From contig VGRJ01000030.1 in the NCBI GenBank assembly GCA_016875405.1, positions 1 to 42,547 on the forward strand: DNA of 42,547 bases, read 5' to 3'. Numbering within the stretch: position 1 is the first letter of the stretch; each line of letters starts with the position of its first letter. The notes under the pieces were generated by a model. The model did no database searches. It saw nothing but the letters and a program-made list of their open reading frames with translations, and had not been told where the DNA came from. This DNA comes from Deltaproteobacteria bacterium. Lineage in GTDB: Bacteria > Myxococcota_A > Polyangia > Polyangiales > Polyangiaceae. The translations under genes were made by a program, and so were the position numbers. Shown here piece after piece: positions 41,762 through 42,547 of this stretch.

Positions 41762-42007
41762 ACGGGGTGGAGGTGGCGTGGCACGTCATCGGTCGCCGCA
41801 GCGCCTTGCCGCCGCTCGACGACCGGCGTGCGCGCGGCGCTCGCTGGCCTCGCTGTTGGCCCGGGTGCTGGAGCGCGCTCGGCCCGGTGGGTGACTACAA
41901 TTCCGACCAGTCGGCGGCGCCTGCGACGCGGATTGGCGGAAAAGAAGCTGAATTTGCGTGTCTCTTCCGGCCTCGACGTTGGTACGCCGTGTGCTCTGTT
42001 GAAATTA

Positions 42008-42023
42008 GGCCGGCTGGCCGGTT
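42008..42023 (+). promoter_or_regulatory. Leader hairpin, second copy
   Basis: GGCCGG-CTGG-CCGGTT forms a stem with two G-U pairs at its base and is followed by TTCTG. Core, loop and following T-run are the same as at 27032-27047 (minus strand). It lies 23 bp before the ATG at 42046 and just before the Shine-Dalgarno AAGGAGGA. Confidence 0.6.
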
Positions 42024-42045
42024 TTCTGTGGTAAGGAGGAAGAGG

Positions 42046-42537
42046 ATGGGCGCTGAAGATCGGTTCGGGGTGATCGCGGTCCTGGTGAGCGGCGTTATCG
42101 CCTGCGGAGGCTCGACGGAGGGCGCGAGCGGCGCGGGGGGAGGCTCGAGCGCGGATGAGCTGTCAGCCTCGGCGGCGACCGGCACGAGCGGCAGCGCGAG
42201 CGGCAACTCGTCGTCGGTGTCTGGGACCGGGAGCGGCGCCTCTGGCGGTGGCGCACAGTGCACCGCGGCGTCGGTCGACATGAACGATCCATGTGAGGTC
42301 TGCGTCGTGACGAGCTGCACGGCGGAGGCGCTCGCCTGCTGCCAGAACGAGGGGTGCCTCGACATCGTCGCGTGCGCGCAGGAGAAGGGGTGCGCGGGCG
42401 TCGACTGCTACCAGGAGGACACCTGCAAGCAAGTCATCGACGACGCCGGCGGCGTTCAGATCGCGGTGGGCTTTGCGGCCCCGCTCGGGGAGTGCGCGGT
42501 CGAGAACTGCGCGGCTGAGTGCGGGACGGGTGGCTGA
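42046..42537 (+). CDS. Small Cys-rich lipoprotein with Ser/Gly-rich linker
   Basis: 163 residues. A short signal (FGVIAVLVSGVIACGGS, Cys20) gives a lipoprotein with a Ser/Gly/Ala-rich linker (about 21-68) and a Cys-rich C-terminal domain: CEVCVVTSC, ALACCQNEGCLDIVACAQEKGC, DCYQEDTCKQ, and CAVENCAAEC. The Cys pairs fit a disulfide-linked helical knot. Such domains are frequent in myxobacterial lipoproteins of unknown function. ATG 42046 has a very good Shine-Dalgarno (AAGGAGGA). It is preceded by the hairpin at 42008-42023, which the hydrolase-like lipoprotein gene also has, so the two may share control. The stop is at 42535-42537, so the gene is complete. Confidence 0.82.
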   Translation: MGAEDRFGVIAVLVSGVIACGGSTEGASGAGGGSSADELSASAATGTSGSASGNSSSVSGTGSGASGGGAQCTAASVDMNDPCEVCVVTSCTAEALACCQNEGCLDIVACAQEKGCAGVDCYQEDTCKQVIDDAGGVQIAVGFAAPLGECAVENCAAECGTGG

Positions 42538-42547
42538 CGTTCGAGAC

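Larger units (their letters stand above)
41718..42045. other. Intergenic region with terminator and leader hairpin
   Basis: 328 bp without a convincing gene. The frame of the last gene is open through it from 41767, but the translation is Arg/Ala-rich, lacks a signal peptide and has no Shine-Dalgarno. It holds a terminator-like structure at about 41727-41761, AT-richer DNA from about 41890, and the leader hairpin at 42008-42023. TTGGTA (about 41980) and AAATTA (42002-42007) are a weak -35/-10 candidate with 17-bp spacing for the last gene. Confidence 0.6.

Noticed and set aside
41772-41790. Possible sigma54 promoter with TGGCACG at about 41779
   Set aside because: The -12 element (TTGC) is missing at the required distance.
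41767-42045. Extension of the last gene to a start at 41767
   Set aside because: The signal peptide and the strong Shine-Dalgarno define the start at 42046.

Overview
The window is very GC-rich bacterial chromosome with densely packed genes on both strands. Its content points to a predatory or social deltaproteobacterium-type organism, most likely a myxobacterium (Myxococcota, probably the Polyangia side). The pointers are an adjacent pilC-pilS pair, a Hanks-type Ser/Thr kinase with a HEAT tail, several FHA proteins, a relic of an FHA-AAA+ enhancer-binding protein, many Cys-rich or Ser/Gly-rich lipoproteins, a PEGA/TPR outer-membrane-type protein, and a DUF1592/DUF1588-like cytochrome paired with a DUF1501 Tat protein. 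This placement is an inference from gene content; no rRNA, tRNA, CRISPR array or insertion sequence was seen.

Left part (1-9776, all minus strand): one compact transcription unit reads pilC, pilS-like histidine kinase with an in-frame 3D-domain lipoprotein-like tail, Ser/Thr kinase with HEAT repeats, then a large protein with a degenerate HD-GYP region and a DUF4388 domain that runs off the left edge. It looks like a type IV pilus and signalling operon.

Middle (9825-22984): a serine beta-lactamase-fold hydrolase, a double-FHA membrane protein, a crotonase with a GT2 glycosyltransferase, a small membrane-anchored unknown, rhodanese and DUF1015, a MinD-type ATPase fused to a J-like and a RodZ-like HTH domain followed by a GT-C membrane glycosyltransferase, an MscS channel with a cyclic-nucleotide-binding domain (its 3' end overlaps the convergent GT-C gene by 72 bp), and an acyl-CoA dehydrogenase/bioD pair.

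Right part (22991-42537): envelope and secretion genes. A minus-strand set holds an IgGFc-binding-type lipoprotein, an unknown lipoprotein and an alpha/beta-hydrolase-like lipoprotein with a clear promoter. An M13 metallopeptidase lipoprotein is translationally coupled to an RND/MMPL exporter. Aspartate kinase stands alone. It is followed by a decaying regulatory pair: a Ser/Thr kinase lacking its N-lobe and a frameshifted FHA-AAA+ regulator without a GAFTGA motif. Then come a TPR/PEGA outer-membrane-type protein, a Cys-rich lipoprotein across a divergent region carrying five 11-bp repeats, the DUF1592/DUF1501 pair, and a second small Cys-rich lipoprotein.

Most distinctive: the histidine kinase/3D fusion; the MinD-J-HTH fusion; a nearly identical hairpin (core CCGGCTGGCCGGTTTT) in the leaders of two lipoprotein genes 15 kb apart; and the decaying kinase/FHA-AAA+ locus.
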